The notes: generated by a model not told the origin, from the letters alone. A stretch of DNA of 38,265 bases from Terriglobia bacterium (GCA_030041095.1 JASHON010000051.1:1-38265); one strand, 5' to 3'. Positions 25,273-33,229 are shown, counted from the first letter of the stretch. Translations and numbers: made by a program.

Positions 25273-25457
25273 AGTCAGCACGGCCCCAGGCGCGCCCTGA
25301 AAGGCTTCCGGGCCGGAGGCCTCGAAGCGCGGATTCCTGGCGAACGCGCGGGGCTTCGTCCAGCAAAGACGGCGGATCGCATCGCCCGAATCGAAATTGC
25401 GGGACTGTAAGTGAACACCATGTGGCTTGCTTTTGCGTTCAGCCACATGGTTTTTTT
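25273..25457 (+). ncRNA. Candidate small RNA or attenuated leader, about 185 nt
   Basis: The segment runs from a predicted promoter to a strong intrinsic terminator and holds no supported protein gene. It can fold into several hairpins: 25303-25321 (GGCTTCC with GGAGGCC, one G-U pair), 25323-25358 (CGAAGC with GCTTCG, further G/C pairing inside) and the terminator stem. I do not recognise it as 6S, SRP, tmRNA or RNase P RNA. It could be a free-standing small RNA, or a leader that controls read-through to the gene at 25692. No expression evidence is available. Confidence 0.42.
25417..25457 (+). terminator. Strong rho-independent terminator
   Basis: A perfect 11-bp stem, ACCATGTGGCT (25417-25427) with AGCCACATGGT (25441-25451), a 13-nt loop and a run of seven T (25451-25457). 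The T-run is on the plus strand only, so it ends plus-strand transcription. The nearest plus-strand protein gene upstream ends 2.1 kb away, so the terminated transcript must start locally. TGAAC at 25412-25416 could pair instead with GTTCA at 25437-25441, an alternative fold that might matter for attenuation. Confidence 0.75.
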
Positions 25458-25691
25458 AGGCCCAGGGTATTTACTCATTAGTAATTTATTCATATGTCAA
25501 CAAGGCCGGGTTTCCACTTCGCTTCCCAACTCGGATCGCCACCGTCCCCACACCCGCAACCGGGTTTTCAGGAACGTGGCTTGTGCCGCAGTCTCAATTT
25601 CCATGCTAGGCTACATCAATTCTATCGGCAGGTCAAGGGGCAAGCAGGAGCTAACTTACCCGACATCTCTTAATAAGAGGAGGATCGTGCC
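25458..25691 (+). other. AT-rich leader region with strong ribosome-binding site
   Basis: Between the terminator and the next gene I see no protein gene. 25468-25503 is notably AT-rich for this window and holds a TATTCATATG word related to the upstream half-site. GAGGAGG at 25677-25683 is a near-perfect Shine-Dalgarno sequence placed eight bases before the GTG at 25692; it decides the start of that gene. Confidence 0.5.
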
Positions 25692-26117
25692 GTGCAAATA
25701 CCGGCGAATGCATCTCCGTTTCTTGACCCTTCCGGACGCTCCGGACTTTCCGCTCCGCCTCGCGCCGTGGCGTTCGACGGAGGCCTGCTCCCCGCTCCAG
25801 ACCCTCATAAGCCACTGCCTGACTTCCGGCGCGCCGCCTGGCAGTCCGGCGTCGTTCGCAGCCAGCCTGAGCCCTTCCCCGCCAGCACCCGCTGCATAGA
25901 GCGAGGCTGTGTTTTCCCCGCTGCCGCCGGAGCGGGAGGCCGTTGCGTGCAACACTACCGGCAGGCGCACGAGCCGATCCTATTCTCTTCACACCAGCCC
26001 ACACGAGTGGTTCTGGAACGAGCAGGATTTGGAATCGATTCCGTTGAAGAAGATCCTTCGAAGACGGAGGACCGGCGCCGTCTGCGCGAGCTTCGAGAAG
26101 CTTTTATGGACGATTAA
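25692..26117 (+). CDS. Small protein with Cys4/His-type putative zinc motif, unknown function
   Basis: A 141-residue protein of no family I can name. The first 65 residues are low-complexity, rich in Pro/Ala/Ser. The conserved-looking part begins near residue 68: C68-x4-C73-x11-C85-x2-H88, a spacing that could bind one zinc ion. A short segment EPILFSSHQPTRVVLERAGFG follows in two parts, and the acidic/basic tail has the form EDRRRLRELREAFMDD. The GTG start has GAGGAGG eight bases upstream, the best ribosome-binding site in the neighbourhood, which is the main support for this being a gene. The helix-turn-helix gene follows after 40 bases on the same strand. A nucleic-acid-binding role is a guess from the motif. 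Confidence 0.62.
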   Translation: MQIPANASPFLDPSGRSGLSAPPRAVAFDGGLLPAPDPHKPLPDFRRAAWQSGVVRSQPEPFPASTRCIERGCVFPAAAGAGGRCVQHYRQAHEPILFSSHQPTRVVLERAGFGIDSVEEDPSKTEDRRRLRELREAFMDD

Positions 26118-26157
26118 CAGTTACTTTTTGCGTGGCTTAAGAGAGGTGAAGCAAGCT

Positions 26158-26430
26158 GTGGCCTTAGACCAATTCACAACCAATAAAATGCCTGCCGGCC
26201 CGCCGGCGCCGCTGGGCTCGGTAAGCCCGGAAATACCGCTTGTACCTCCATCGAGCGCTTGGCGCATTCTGTGCCATCGCACAGGCGTTCAGGTCTCCCG
26301 TTCCACGTTTTACCGGTGGATCGGGGGTGGCAAGGTGTTTTGCTTCCGCCTGGGCCAAAAGCTCTATGTTCCGATGCCGATCCTGGAAGAACTGATCAAG
26401 CATGTCCGCGCCGGAGAGCGTTTTCTGTAA
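26158..26430 (+). CDS. Small excisionase/MerR-like helix-turn-helix protein
   Basis: A protein of about 90 residues. Its C-terminal 55 residues have the helix-turn-helix form of excisionase-like proteins: WRILCHRTGVQVSRSTFYRW, then IGGGKVFCFRLGQKLYVPMP and a last helix ILEELIKHVRAGERF. The N-terminus is Pro-rich. The start is uncertain: GTG at 26158 with GAGAGG about 11 bases upstream, GTG at 26146, or ATG at 26188. The frame stays open upstream, but that part overlaps the preceding gene and shows no motif. Its stop abuts the stop of the convergent epimerase gene. No integrase is nearby, so a regulator is as likely as a recombination factor. Confidence 0.6.
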   Translation: MALDQFTTNKMPAGPPAPLGSVSPEIPLVPPSSAWRILCHRTGVQVSRSTFYRWIGGGKVFCFRLGQKLYVPMPILEELIKHVRAGERFL

Positions 26431-27330
26431 TCATCGGCCCAGAAGATGACGGAGCGCAGAATCGAGAGCGGGGAACTTGAATTGGAATCCCGAACGGTTC
26501 AATCGGACGGGGATAGCCCGTTGGCTGGCGAGCAAGAGCTCGCCGGCCATCTCGCCAAACATCAGGCGCGCTGCGACCGCCGGCATGGCCAGAAACGCCA
26601 GCCGCCCCAGCACTTTTCCCAAGCTGCGGGCAAACTCGCGATTGGTTATAGGGTTCGGACCAGCAATGTTGACAGGGCCGTCGACCGCGGCATTCGAAAC
26701 ACAATGCAGAACCGCTTCCGTCAAATCGTCGATGGCGATCCAGCTCATATAATGTTCTCCGGCGCCGATAGGGCCGCCCAAACCGTTCCGGAAGATCGGG
26801 AGAATCCGTTGGAGCATGCCGCCTTCGCACCCCAGCGCGATTCCGAACCGAAGATGAACTACGCGAGCACCCCAGTGTTTTGCTTCTACCGACTCGGCTT
26901 CCCATGCCTGGCACACTTCGGCAAGAAAGCCTGAACCGGCGGGGCCCTCTTCCGTTAGCCACTCGCTCCCGCGATTGCCGTAATAGCCCAGGGCAGACGC
27001 GCACAAGAAGGTGCGGGGCGGCTGCGGCACGCGGGCCAGAGCGCGACAGAGCAATCTTGTGCCGAGCACCCGGCTCTGACGAATACGCAGTTTCCGCTCC
27101 GCCGTCCACCTCCCTGCGGCGATGTTTTCCCCTGCCAAGTGGATGACGGCGTCCACGCGCTCCTCGCCGAGATGAGGCGCTGTTTCCGAGGCTGGATCCC
27201 AAGAGATATCCTGCGGGTTGGATAAAGGTTGCTTCCGGGTGAGCCGGATGATGGAATGGCCCCTGGCGTTGAGGAGAGGCAAAAGCGACTTACCTATGAA
27301 GCCGCTTGACCCACTCACCAGGATTCGCAT
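26431..27330 (-). CDS. TIGR01777-type NAD-dependent epimerase/dehydratase family protein (YfcH-like)
   Basis: A 299-residue Rossmann protein of the extended SDR class. It opens with the nucleotide-binding MRILVSGSSGFIGKSL and carries VIHLAGENIAAGRWT, the FLCASALGYYGNRG block, GFLAEVCQAWE, RFGIALG and the MSWIAIDDLTEAV block, all typical of the TIGR01777 group. The C-terminal PVRLNRSGFQF segment is also family-like. The usual active-site tyrosine lies in GYYG. Substrates of this group are unknown despite the sugar-epimerase name. The start overlaps the stop of the upstream lipoprotein gene (TGATG), so translation is coupled. Confidence 0.92.
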   Translation of the reverse strand: MRILVSGSSGFIGKSLLPLLNARGHSIIRLTRKQPLSNPQDISWDPASETAPHLGEERVDAVIHLAGENIAAGRWTAERKLRIRQSRVLGTRLLCRALARVPQPPRTFLCASALGYYGNRGSEWLTEEGPAGSGFLAEVCQAWEAESVEAKHWGARVVHLRFGIALGCEGGMLQRILPIFRNGLGGPIGAGEHYMSWIAIDDLTEAVLHCVSNAAVDGPVNIAGPNPITNREFARSLGKVLGRLAFLAMPAVAARLMFGEMAGELLLASQRAIPVRLNRSGFQFKFPALDSALRHLLGR

Positions 27331-28919
27331 CAGAATTGGTCCACTTGGCTCGAAAGCAGCACCAGCGAGCCGGCCGGCACTGCCACGCTGCCTACCATTC
27401 CACCCTGCAGATCGAAGAACAACAGCCCCCGAACGCTGATGAAAGCCGGAGGCGTAAGGCCCGTAAGGCCGCTGACGTTCAGAAAGTTAGTCTCGGAACC
27501 CGTCACCACGTAGATCGGCAAGCCCTGAAACATAGTGGGGCAAGGCGAAAAGATAAAGCCGCCCGAAGCGTTGTCCGCACCCGCTGCCACGAGCGACACG
27601 AAGCTGCCCTGCACGGACTGTAGCGGTACGTAAATGTCTTGTGCGGCGACGGAACCTGGGGTCGTAACGGGCGTTTGTCCGCTCGGCGGAGGGGTAAACG
27701 TTCCGTGAACGACGATCTGCTGACCCACCGTGAAAATAGAACCGCTGGGCACTACGCCGGCAAAGTCCGTGCCTGGAGAGGAAAAATGAAAGCCAGTGGA
27801 AGGTGAAATATTCACTACCAGCGGGGGCTCATCCAGCGGAATGTCAGACGTGCTGTTGGCGACGGACGAGCTCGGTTCCTCGTCCCGAACGGTCATCGTG
27901 AGCTGAGTCGCATTACCGGCGGAATCTTTCTGAACGGAAAGGACAGCGCCGATAAAGGCCAGGAAGTTCTGGTCGGGATTCTCCTGGTCCTCGATCACAG
28001 CGGTATTGGCGACAAAGTTCCCGTTCGTGTCGAGGTATCCAGCCACTTCAGCGTAGCTGTCCGGCAACAACTGGTCGAGGGCGGGCGTGCCGATAAGTTG
28101 GGAGCTACTGGTAAGGTTCACAGTAATGGACGGTCCCGTGCCAGGCTCGTTGACGGACAATCCGGATAGCGTCTGAAGCGCGAAGCTGCCAATGAACTCC
28201 TTGTTCGTGCTGGTGTTCTGAACGCTGGTGACGTAGCCCGAGACGTCGTCCATCTCACCGAAGCCTCCCGAAGTCGAGGCGGTAACCGGGCTCGCCGTGA
28301 ATACCGGAATGACGCGGACGCTCAGGCTTCCGGAAGAACCGGTGGTACCCAACGGCCCTGTAGGGCTGCTGCCCAGCGACTGCGGAATGTTAAAGTCGAT
28401 TCTCAGGACGCTGAATCTGTTGTTCTTCACCACGAGAGGCGGGCTGATGGTGAAAGGAATCTCGGATTCCGTGGTAAATACCGGAGTGATGAGATCCAAG
28501 GGAGGATTTTGGGCGGGGTCGTAAACCGTCATTGTGGGCGCTGCAACGGTGATTTCTCCTCCGGCATAGGTTCCAGAGTCAACGGTGGTGACCGTAAGGA
28601 TGGTCGAGTTGTCCTGGAGTTGAGCGTAATCCGCCCACAGGGCCGAATTCAGAGACAATACGCTCCTCGCGTTCAGGAGCGTCGTTCCCTGGAAGCCGCT
28701 GCCGAGCACCAGGCCTGTAGTCAGAATTCGGAAGGAAAGAGTATTGCAGAGAGGAACGTCACCCACGGTGATGGCCAATCCACCGGTGGTTGCCGGCGGC
28801 GCCACCGAAACCAGCCCTGACCCGCAGTGCGAAAACAAGAAGGCAAGCAGCCCTAGCGGCAAGACGAGCAGTGCCCCGCGTTTGACCGCTTTGCCGCGCT
28901 TCCGGAATGTTGGCGTCAT
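27330..28919 (-). CDS. Probable lipoprotein with DUF4382/DUF5666-like beta-rich domains
   Basis: A protein of about 529 residues. A basic start is followed by a hydrophobic signal (ALLVLPLGLLAFLF) and then Ser-His-Cys. The Cys could be a lipidation site, but His at -1 is outside the normal lipobox, so lipidation is uncertain. Residues 45-190 begin GLAITVGDVPLCNTLSFRI and resemble DUF4382. Repeated VTSVQNT and FIGAVLSVQ strands further on resemble DUF5666. The protein is Ser/Thr/Gly-rich and beta-rich throughout, as expected for a cell-surface protein. The ATG at 28919 has AGGAG close upstream; a TTG at 28922 is an alternative. It is coupled to the epimerase gene. Function unknown. Confidence 0.75.
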   Translation of the reverse strand: MTPTFRKRGKAVKRGALLVLPLGLLAFLFSHCGSGLVSVAPPATTGGLAITVGDVPLCNTLSFRILTTGLVLGSGFQGTTLLNARSVLSLNSALWADYAQLQDNSTILTVTTVDSGTYAGGEITVAAPTMTVYDPAQNPPLDLITPVFTTESEIPFTISPPLVVKNNRFSVLRIDFNIPQSLGSSPTGPLGTTGSSGSLSVRVIPVFTASPVTASTSGGFGEMDDVSGYVTSVQNTSTNKEFIGSFALQTLSGLSVNEPGTGPSITVNLTSSSQLIGTPALDQLLPDSYAEVAGYLDTNGNFVANTAVIEDQENPDQNFLAFIGAVLSVQKDSAGNATQLTMTVRDEEPSSSVANSTSDIPLDEPPLVVNISPSTGFHFSSPGTDFAGVVPSGSIFTVGQQIVVHGTFTPPPSGQTPVTTPGSVAAQDIYVPLQSVQGSFVSLVAAGADNASGGFIFSPCPTMFQGLPIYVVTGSETNFLNVSGLTGLTPPAFISVRGLLFFDLQGGMVGSVAVPAGSLVLLSSQVDQF

Positions 28920-29250
28920 CAATCTCCTGTTGTGGGCGAATCATCTTCAGCCACGAGCTGGCGGAGGGGAGAGCGACTCGAACCTTCACGCCTCGTAGAA
29001 AACACGCGACTTACCCAAAAATAGCTTGCACCAGATAGGTCAGATTACCACGAATTGGACGAATGGTGAGACGCAATAGACACCCGGAGGGTTGTACAAT
29101 CTCCAACCACGAACACGGAGGCAATCTGGAGTGTGGCGGGAATACTTGCGACAGCAGTATTCAGCGTTTGGGTGGTCAACGACGCAAGGAAACAGGTGAA
29201 AGAACCGACCGCAATGCAGAGGAACTTAACGTCCGTCGAAGAGCCAGAAA
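28920..29250. other. Gene-free region between lipoprotein and anti-sigma genes
   Basis: I see no supported gene in these 331 bases. It holds the promoter zone for the lipoprotein/epimerase pair and the end of the sigma/anti-sigma operon, plus a tRNA-3'-end-like fragment at 28958-28984 described separately. No clear intrinsic terminator is visible after the anti-sigma gene. Confidence 0.5.
28958..28984 (-). repeat. Degenerate copy of a tRNA-Ser 3' end (possible att remnant)
   Basis: On the plus strand this reads CTGGCGGAGGGGAGAG then CGACTCGAACC. It aligns to the 3' end of the intact tRNA-Ser at 33414-33439 in 24 of 27 columns, with one gap and two mismatches, in the same orientation, and includes the CCA end and T-loop. 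No 5' half of a tRNA is present upstream (29000-29050) and the T-stem pairs poorly, so it is not a working gene. Confidence 0.5.
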
Positions 29251-30078
29251 TCATTGGTACCCTGCCAGGTGCTCCGGGAGCGGGCGGTTGGTGTGGAAGT
29301 ATTTCTTGTAGGCGATGATCCAATTGCTCGCGATCTCGTGCTGGGCGGCGGGTAGGCTGATTCTTCCGCCACAAACCGCACGGTGCAGATACTCCTCCAA
29401 CTGATCCTTCACAAAGGAGTTCCACATCGTATCGTAGCGCGGCTCGGGCCATAGATTCCGAATGTCATCCACCCCTCCCAAGCCTGGAGTAATCAGGTAA
29501 TCGACCTCGTAGTTTGCGCTGGGAGCGCCGGCAATCCCATATTCCTTGAAGACCCTCCGTCGCTGACTGCCCGAAACTGGGGTAACCACCTCACCGTCGC
29601 TCATCGAACAAACGCTGCCCGGGGCGGTGGTGGCTGTCGCGCCGGGAGTTAAGCTTGGGTTCGGCAATATCCCCGCGTCGTGGGGAAGAGTTATGTTGTT
29701 TCTCGCCGCGTGGTGCTGAACCATCCGTGCTCCGAACGCGATAATCAGTGTGAGAGCGCAGAGGTACGCAAGGCGGCGGAGCGAAAGTGCGGGCAGAAGT
29801 GGCCGACGATGATTCCGATGAGACGTTCGCTCCAGCTCTGCCAGCCGCGCCCTTAGTAGCGCGCGTGGGCCGTCGATCGGCGGCACTTGCGGATCGAGGG
29901 TCTGCCGATGGACCTGCATGAATTCTGCAATCGTACTTTCCACTTCGGCCATGCGGCTCCGGCAGTCCCAACACGCCCGAAGGTGAGCGCGAATCTGGTC
30001 AGCCCGATGCGCCGTTAGCTCACCGTCCGCAAAAAGAAGCAACTGCTCATCCGACAGATGAAAGTTTTCGCTCTTCAT
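29251..30078 (-). CDS. Anti-sigma factor (zf-HC2) with degenerate HNH-like C-terminal domain
   Basis: A 275-residue membrane protein. The N-terminal zinc-finger anti-sigma domain shows H32-x3-C36-x2-C39 (HLRACWDC). One membrane segment lies near 102-118. After a linker, residues 163-261 resemble the small HNH-nuclease-like domain whose core usually reads E-V-D-H-L-I-P-x-E-L-G-G then N-L-W-P-E; here it is EVDYLITPGLGG and DIRNLWPEP, then the VKDQLEEYLHRAVCGG and AQHEIASNWIIAYKKYF helices. The metal-site histidine is replaced by tyrosine (Y194), so nuclease activity is unlikely and a binding role is possible. It starts three bases after the sigma gene stop and is surely its partner. GGTGAG lies just before the ATG. 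Confidence 0.8.
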   Translation of the reverse strand: MKSENFHLSDEQLLLFADGELTAHRADQIRAHLRACWDCRSRMAEVESTIAEFMQVHRQTLDPQVPPIDGPRALLRARLAELERTSHRNHRRPLLPALSLRRLAYLCALTLIIAFGARMVQHHAARNNITLPHDAGILPNPSLTPGATATTAPGSVCSMSDGEVVTPVSGSQRRRVFKEYGIAGAPSANYEVDYLITPGLGGVDDIRNLWPEPRYDTMWNSFVKDQLEEYLHRAVCGGRISLPAAQHEIASNWIIAYKKYFHTNRPLPEHLAGYQ

Positions 30079-30081
30079 AGC

Positions 30082-30663
30082 TCACCCACCGTCCGCGAAT
30101 CTAAGGCGCCGCAGTGACCGTGTCAGCGATAGCGATACGGCCCCCAAAGAGATACCAAGCACTCGAGATATTTCCCGATAGCACAGCCCTTCCGCGCGAA
30201 GGCGAAGGCAGTGTTGATCCTGCTCGGGAAGCGCCGCTAACACGGCCCGCAAGCGAGTTTGCCTCTGTGCGCTTAGCACCTGCTCCTCAGGGTTGAGACA
30301 TGGGTCAAATTGGCTTTCAGCAACCGCCCTCTCGGAATAAACTCCGTTCCGGGAGTGCTGGTTCACCTGGCGGCGCTTGAGCGCGAGATTGTGCGCTACG
30401 CAAAAGATCCAGCCACGAAGGTTGTGACGAGACTTACCGAGACGCAGGTGCTGAAAAAGGGCCAGGAAAACCTCCTGTGTGACTTCCTCCCCGTCTTCCG
30501 TTGACAGACCAAAGGAAAGAACGTAGCGGAAAACCGAGCTTCGAGATTCGTCAAAAAGGCAGACCACCTCGCGTTCGGCGTCGGAAATTTTCGGCGGGAT
30601 TGCCCGGCTCACGGCTCTACCGAGCCTGGGCGCGACGATCGCGCCAGTGCGAATAACTGACAT
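30082..30663 (-). CDS. ECF-type RNA polymerase sigma factor
   Basis: A sigma factor of about 193 residues. Region 2 is visible (RSSVFRYVLSFGLSTEDGEEVTQ, split by a short loop, then EVFLALFQHLRLGKSRHNLRGWIFCVAHNLAL), as is region 4 (LRAVLAALPEQDQHCLRLRAE, then GLCYREISRVLGISLGAVS, SLTRSLRRLR). It would direct polymerase to promoters released by the anti-sigma factor encoded three bases downstream. The ATG at 30663 is preferred; a GTG two codons upstream is possible. It has an N-terminal extension of about 30 residues. The divergent TonB-dependent receptor gene shares the 223-bp upstream region, making it the likeliest target. Confidence 0.9.
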   Translation of the reverse strand: MSVIRTGAIVAPRLGRAVSRAIPPKISDAEREVVCLFDESRSSVFRYVLSFGLSTEDGEEVTQEVFLALFQHLRLGKSRHNLRGWIFCVAHNLALKRRQVNQHSRNGVYSERAVAESQFDPCLNPEEQVLSAQRQTRLRAVLAALPEQDQHCLRLRAEGLCYREISRVLGISLGAVSLSLTRSLRRLRFADGG

Positions 30664-30886
30664 AACCACTCAACCTGATTATTCCTGTTTACCTTCTCTT
30701 GTTCACGATTTTTTCCACGCCCGACTTTTTTCGGTAAGCCCAAAAATAAGCTGAACAAAACAGCTCCCCGCGGAATATTTCATACGTAAGGGGCCAGGCC
30801 GGGCGATTGTGCCGCCTGGAGCGATTCCTCCTCTGCTTTTGAGCATGACGCGGAGCCAACTAACTGCCCGCCACAGGAGCCGACCC
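30664..30886. promoter_or_regulatory. Divergent promoter region between sigma factor and receptor genes
   Basis: The 223-bp gap between two divergent genes must hold both promoters. It contains several T/A runs (ATTTTTTCC near 30708, CTTTTTTCGG near 30725, AAAAATAAGC near 30741). I see no clean sigma-70 promoter on either strand, which would fit ECF-type control but does not prove it. AGGAG at 30876-30880 precedes the TTG at 30887. Confidence 0.4.
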
Positions 30887-33229
30887 TTGACCAAAAGATT
30901 GGCAGTTCTTTTCTTGCTGTCTGCCTTGCCGGCATTTTGCCAGACCAATACCGGCGAGCTGCGAATTAAAGTGACCGATCCCTCGGGCGCCGGGGTGAAA
31001 AGTACGGTCCTGGTGGTTAGTGAGGCCAATCAATATCGCGCCTCTCTTTCGACGAACGATCACGGCGTGCTCAACGTGCTGCGTTTGCCCTTCGGAATCT
31101 ACCAGGTCCAGATCAACCAACGAGGCTTCCAGCCCGCCTCAGCCACCATTCAGATTCGATCTTCAATTCCGGTAAGCTATAGCATTCCATTGAAGCTGTC
31201 GCCAGTCAAAGAATCGGTGACCGTTAAGGGTGGGAAAACCCTGATTAATCCGGATCAGGCGGGCTCCGTTAATCAAATTGGCCAGAGCACCATTGAGCAT
31301 CGGCTCAGTTCCATTCCTGGGCGGTCTCTGCAGGACCTGGTTAATTCCCAGCCTGGATGGCTCTACGAGGGAAATGCGGTCCTGCATCCGCGCGGCTCTG
31401 AATACCAGACGCAATTTGTTATCGACGGCATTCCTTTCACGAACAACCTGTCGCCGAGTTTTGGCACTGAGGTGGGAGCGAACGACGTGCAATCGATGAG
31501 CATTTACACGGCAGGTATTCCCGCCGAATACGGTCGTAACCTGGGAGGGGTGATCGTGGTCAACACGCTCCAGAATCCCCAACCCGGCTTTCACGGACAG
31601 GCGGTGCTTTCAGGAGGAAGCTACGACACGGCTGGAAGCTCTGCGGAGGGTGAATACGGCTGGGGCGCCAATTCGCTCGGCTTCAGCGCCAGCGGCGATA
31701 TGACCAGTCATTACCTGAACCCTGTCGTCACCCAAAACTACTCCAATACCGGCACTCTCGGCGATTTCTCCGGTAACTTCCAGCGCGACCTTAACTCCAG
31801 GAACCGCATCAGCTTCCTGGTGCGCCACGAACTCGCCCGTTACGATTTGCCCAACGAATACGTCCAGCAGCAGGCAGGCCAGCGGCAAAACGGCGGTGAT
31901 TTCGACACCTTCGGAATCGCAGTGTACCAGCATACCTTCTCCGCGAATGCCATCGCCAGCGTTCGCGGCATGGTGCGCCAGTTTTCCGACGATTTTAATT
32001 CCAATCCCGAATCCACTCCAATCGAGTTATTTCTACACAATTGGTTTACCGAAGGCTACGTCAAAGCCGATCTCACCGTCGATCACGGCCACCAGGAGTG
32101 GAAAGCGGGCATCGAATCCGACAATAAGTTCCTGAACGAAAATTTCCGCTACGTCATACCCAACGTTGACACTCAGTTGGCTTACTTTGATTCAAGTACG
32201 CCCCTCACCTTTAGTTTTATCGGAAATCGCCCGGACCTGGAGCAGGCTGCTTTCGCCGAGGATCTGATTCGGCTCGGCAATTGGACTATCGATACCGGCA
32301 TTCGCTGGGACCATTACCAACTCATTTTGAATCGCACAGCCTTCAGTCCCCGTCTTGCCATTTCGCGGTACTTTCCCTCCGCAGGTACCGTGCTGCATGT
32401 CTCTTACGACCGCGTCTTTCAGACGCCCTCATTTGAAAATCTTCTGCTTTCCAGCTCCACTAAGGCCGCCGGTCTCGACACCCGATCCCTCCAATTGCCG
32501 GTCCAGCCATCGGAAGGGAACTACTACGAAGCCGGTTTGGAGAAGGTTTTCTACAGCAAGGTTCGTTTGGATGCAAACTACTTCCGGCGGGACGTGAGCA
32601 ACTATGCTGACGACGACCAGATCGAGAACACCACGATCAGTTATCCGATCGCTTTTGAAAACGCCATCATCTACGGAGCCGAAGGCAAAATCGAACTGCC
32701 CATCTGGGGCCGGTTTTCCGGCTCCGCGAGCTACTCTTACGAAGTCGGCAACGCCTGGTTCCCGGTCACGGGCGGGCTTTTCCTGGGGGACAGCGCCATA
32801 ATTCCCACCTCAGGCCACATGCCGGATTCACAGGATCAGCGCAACACGATGCGCGGCCGGCTTCGTTACCAGGTGACCCCGCGGCTTTGGGTTGCCGGCG
32901 GAGTTGAATTCGATTCCGGTCTGCCCTTTGATTTTCAGTGTCCTGACGGCGAGGCGTTGACTCAGTGCGAAGCGGAGCAAGCAGCGATCTACGGCCGGCA
33001 GGTCATAGACCGCCTCGATTTTCCACTCGGGCGCATCGATCCCGCCACCATGCTCGATGCATCGGCGGGGGCGAACCTCTACGAATCCAGGCGAGTTAAC
33101 GTCCAGCTTCAGGCCGATGGCGAAAACCTCAACAACGTCGTGAACGTGATCGACTTTGGCGGCCTCTTCTCCGGCAACGCCATTGGCCCCGCGCGCAGCT
33201 TCTACCTGCGCCTCACCGCGAGCTTTTGA
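30887..33229 (+). CDS. TonB-dependent receptor with carboxypeptidase-regulatory N-terminal domain
   Basis: An outer-membrane receptor of about 780 residues. A signal peptide (MTKRLAVLFLL to AFCQ) is followed by a carboxypeptidase-regulatory sandwich at about 24-110 (GELRIKVTDPSGAGVKSTV). The plug domain follows at about 135-240 (IPGRSLQDLVNSQPGW, FVIDGIPFTNNL, AGIPAEYGRNLGGVIVVNT), then a barrel ending in LRLTASF. The TTG at 30887 is preferred because AGGAG lies seven bases upstream and the signal peptide starts there. An ATG at 30845 would add 14 mostly basic residues with weak ribosome-binding support. It would import an unknown ligand with TonB energy. Divergence from an ECF sigma operon suggests regulated expression. 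Confidence 0.9.
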   Translation: MTKRLAVLFLLSALPAFCQTNTGELRIKVTDPSGAGVKSTVLVVSEANQYRASLSTNDHGVLNVLRLPFGIYQVQINQRGFQPASATIQIRSSIPVSYSIPLKLSPVKESVTVKGGKTLINPDQAGSVNQIGQSTIEHRLSSIPGRSLQDLVNSQPGWLYEGNAVLHPRGSEYQTQFVIDGIPFTNNLSPSFGTEVGANDVQSMSIYTAGIPAEYGRNLGGVIVVNTLQNPQPGFHGQAVLSGGSYDTAGSSAEGEYGWGANSLGFSASGDMTSHYLNPVVTQNYSNTGTLGDFSGNFQRDLNSRNRISFLVRHELARYDLPNEYVQQQAGQRQNGGDFDTFGIAVYQHTFSANAIASVRGMVRQFSDDFNSNPESTPIELFLHNWFTEGYVKADLTVDHGHQEWKAGIESDNKFLNENFRYVIPNVDTQLAYFDSSTPLTFSFIGNRPDLEQAAFAEDLIRLGNWTIDTGIRWDHYQLILNRTAFSPRLAISRYFPSAGTVLHVSYDRVFQTPSFENLLLSSSTKAAGLDTRSLQLPVQPSEGNYYEAGLEKVFYSKVRLDANYFRRDVSNYADDDQIENTTISYPIAFENAIIYGAEGKIELPIWGRFSGSASYSYEVGNAWFPVTGGLFLGDSAIIPTSGHMPDSQDQRNTMRGRLRYQVTPRLWVAGGVEFDSGLPFDFQCPDGEALTQCEAEQAAIYGRQVIDRLDFPLGRIDPATMLDASAGANLYESRRVNVQLQADGENLNNVVNVIDFGGLFSGNAIGPARSFYLRLTASF

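Noticed and set aside
25273-25457. 6S, SRP, tmRNA or RNase P RNA identity for the candidate small RNA
   Set aside because: None of the conserved cores of these RNAs is visible. The length is near 6S RNA, but the closing stem between the two ends is missing.
25411-25899. Plus-strand open frame of 162 codons across the terminator
   Set aside because: It begins in the terminator stem, has no ribosome-binding site and overlaps the better-supported gene at 25692.
25909-26157. N-terminal extension of the helix-turn-helix protein back to 25909
   Set aside because: It overlaps the Cys/His-motif gene, has basic, low-complexity composition, and no ribosome-binding site supports it.
28958-29045. Complete tRNA gene at the tRNA-like fragment
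   Set aside because: Only the 3' end matches. No acceptor 5' strand, D arm or anticodon arm can be built from 28985-29045.
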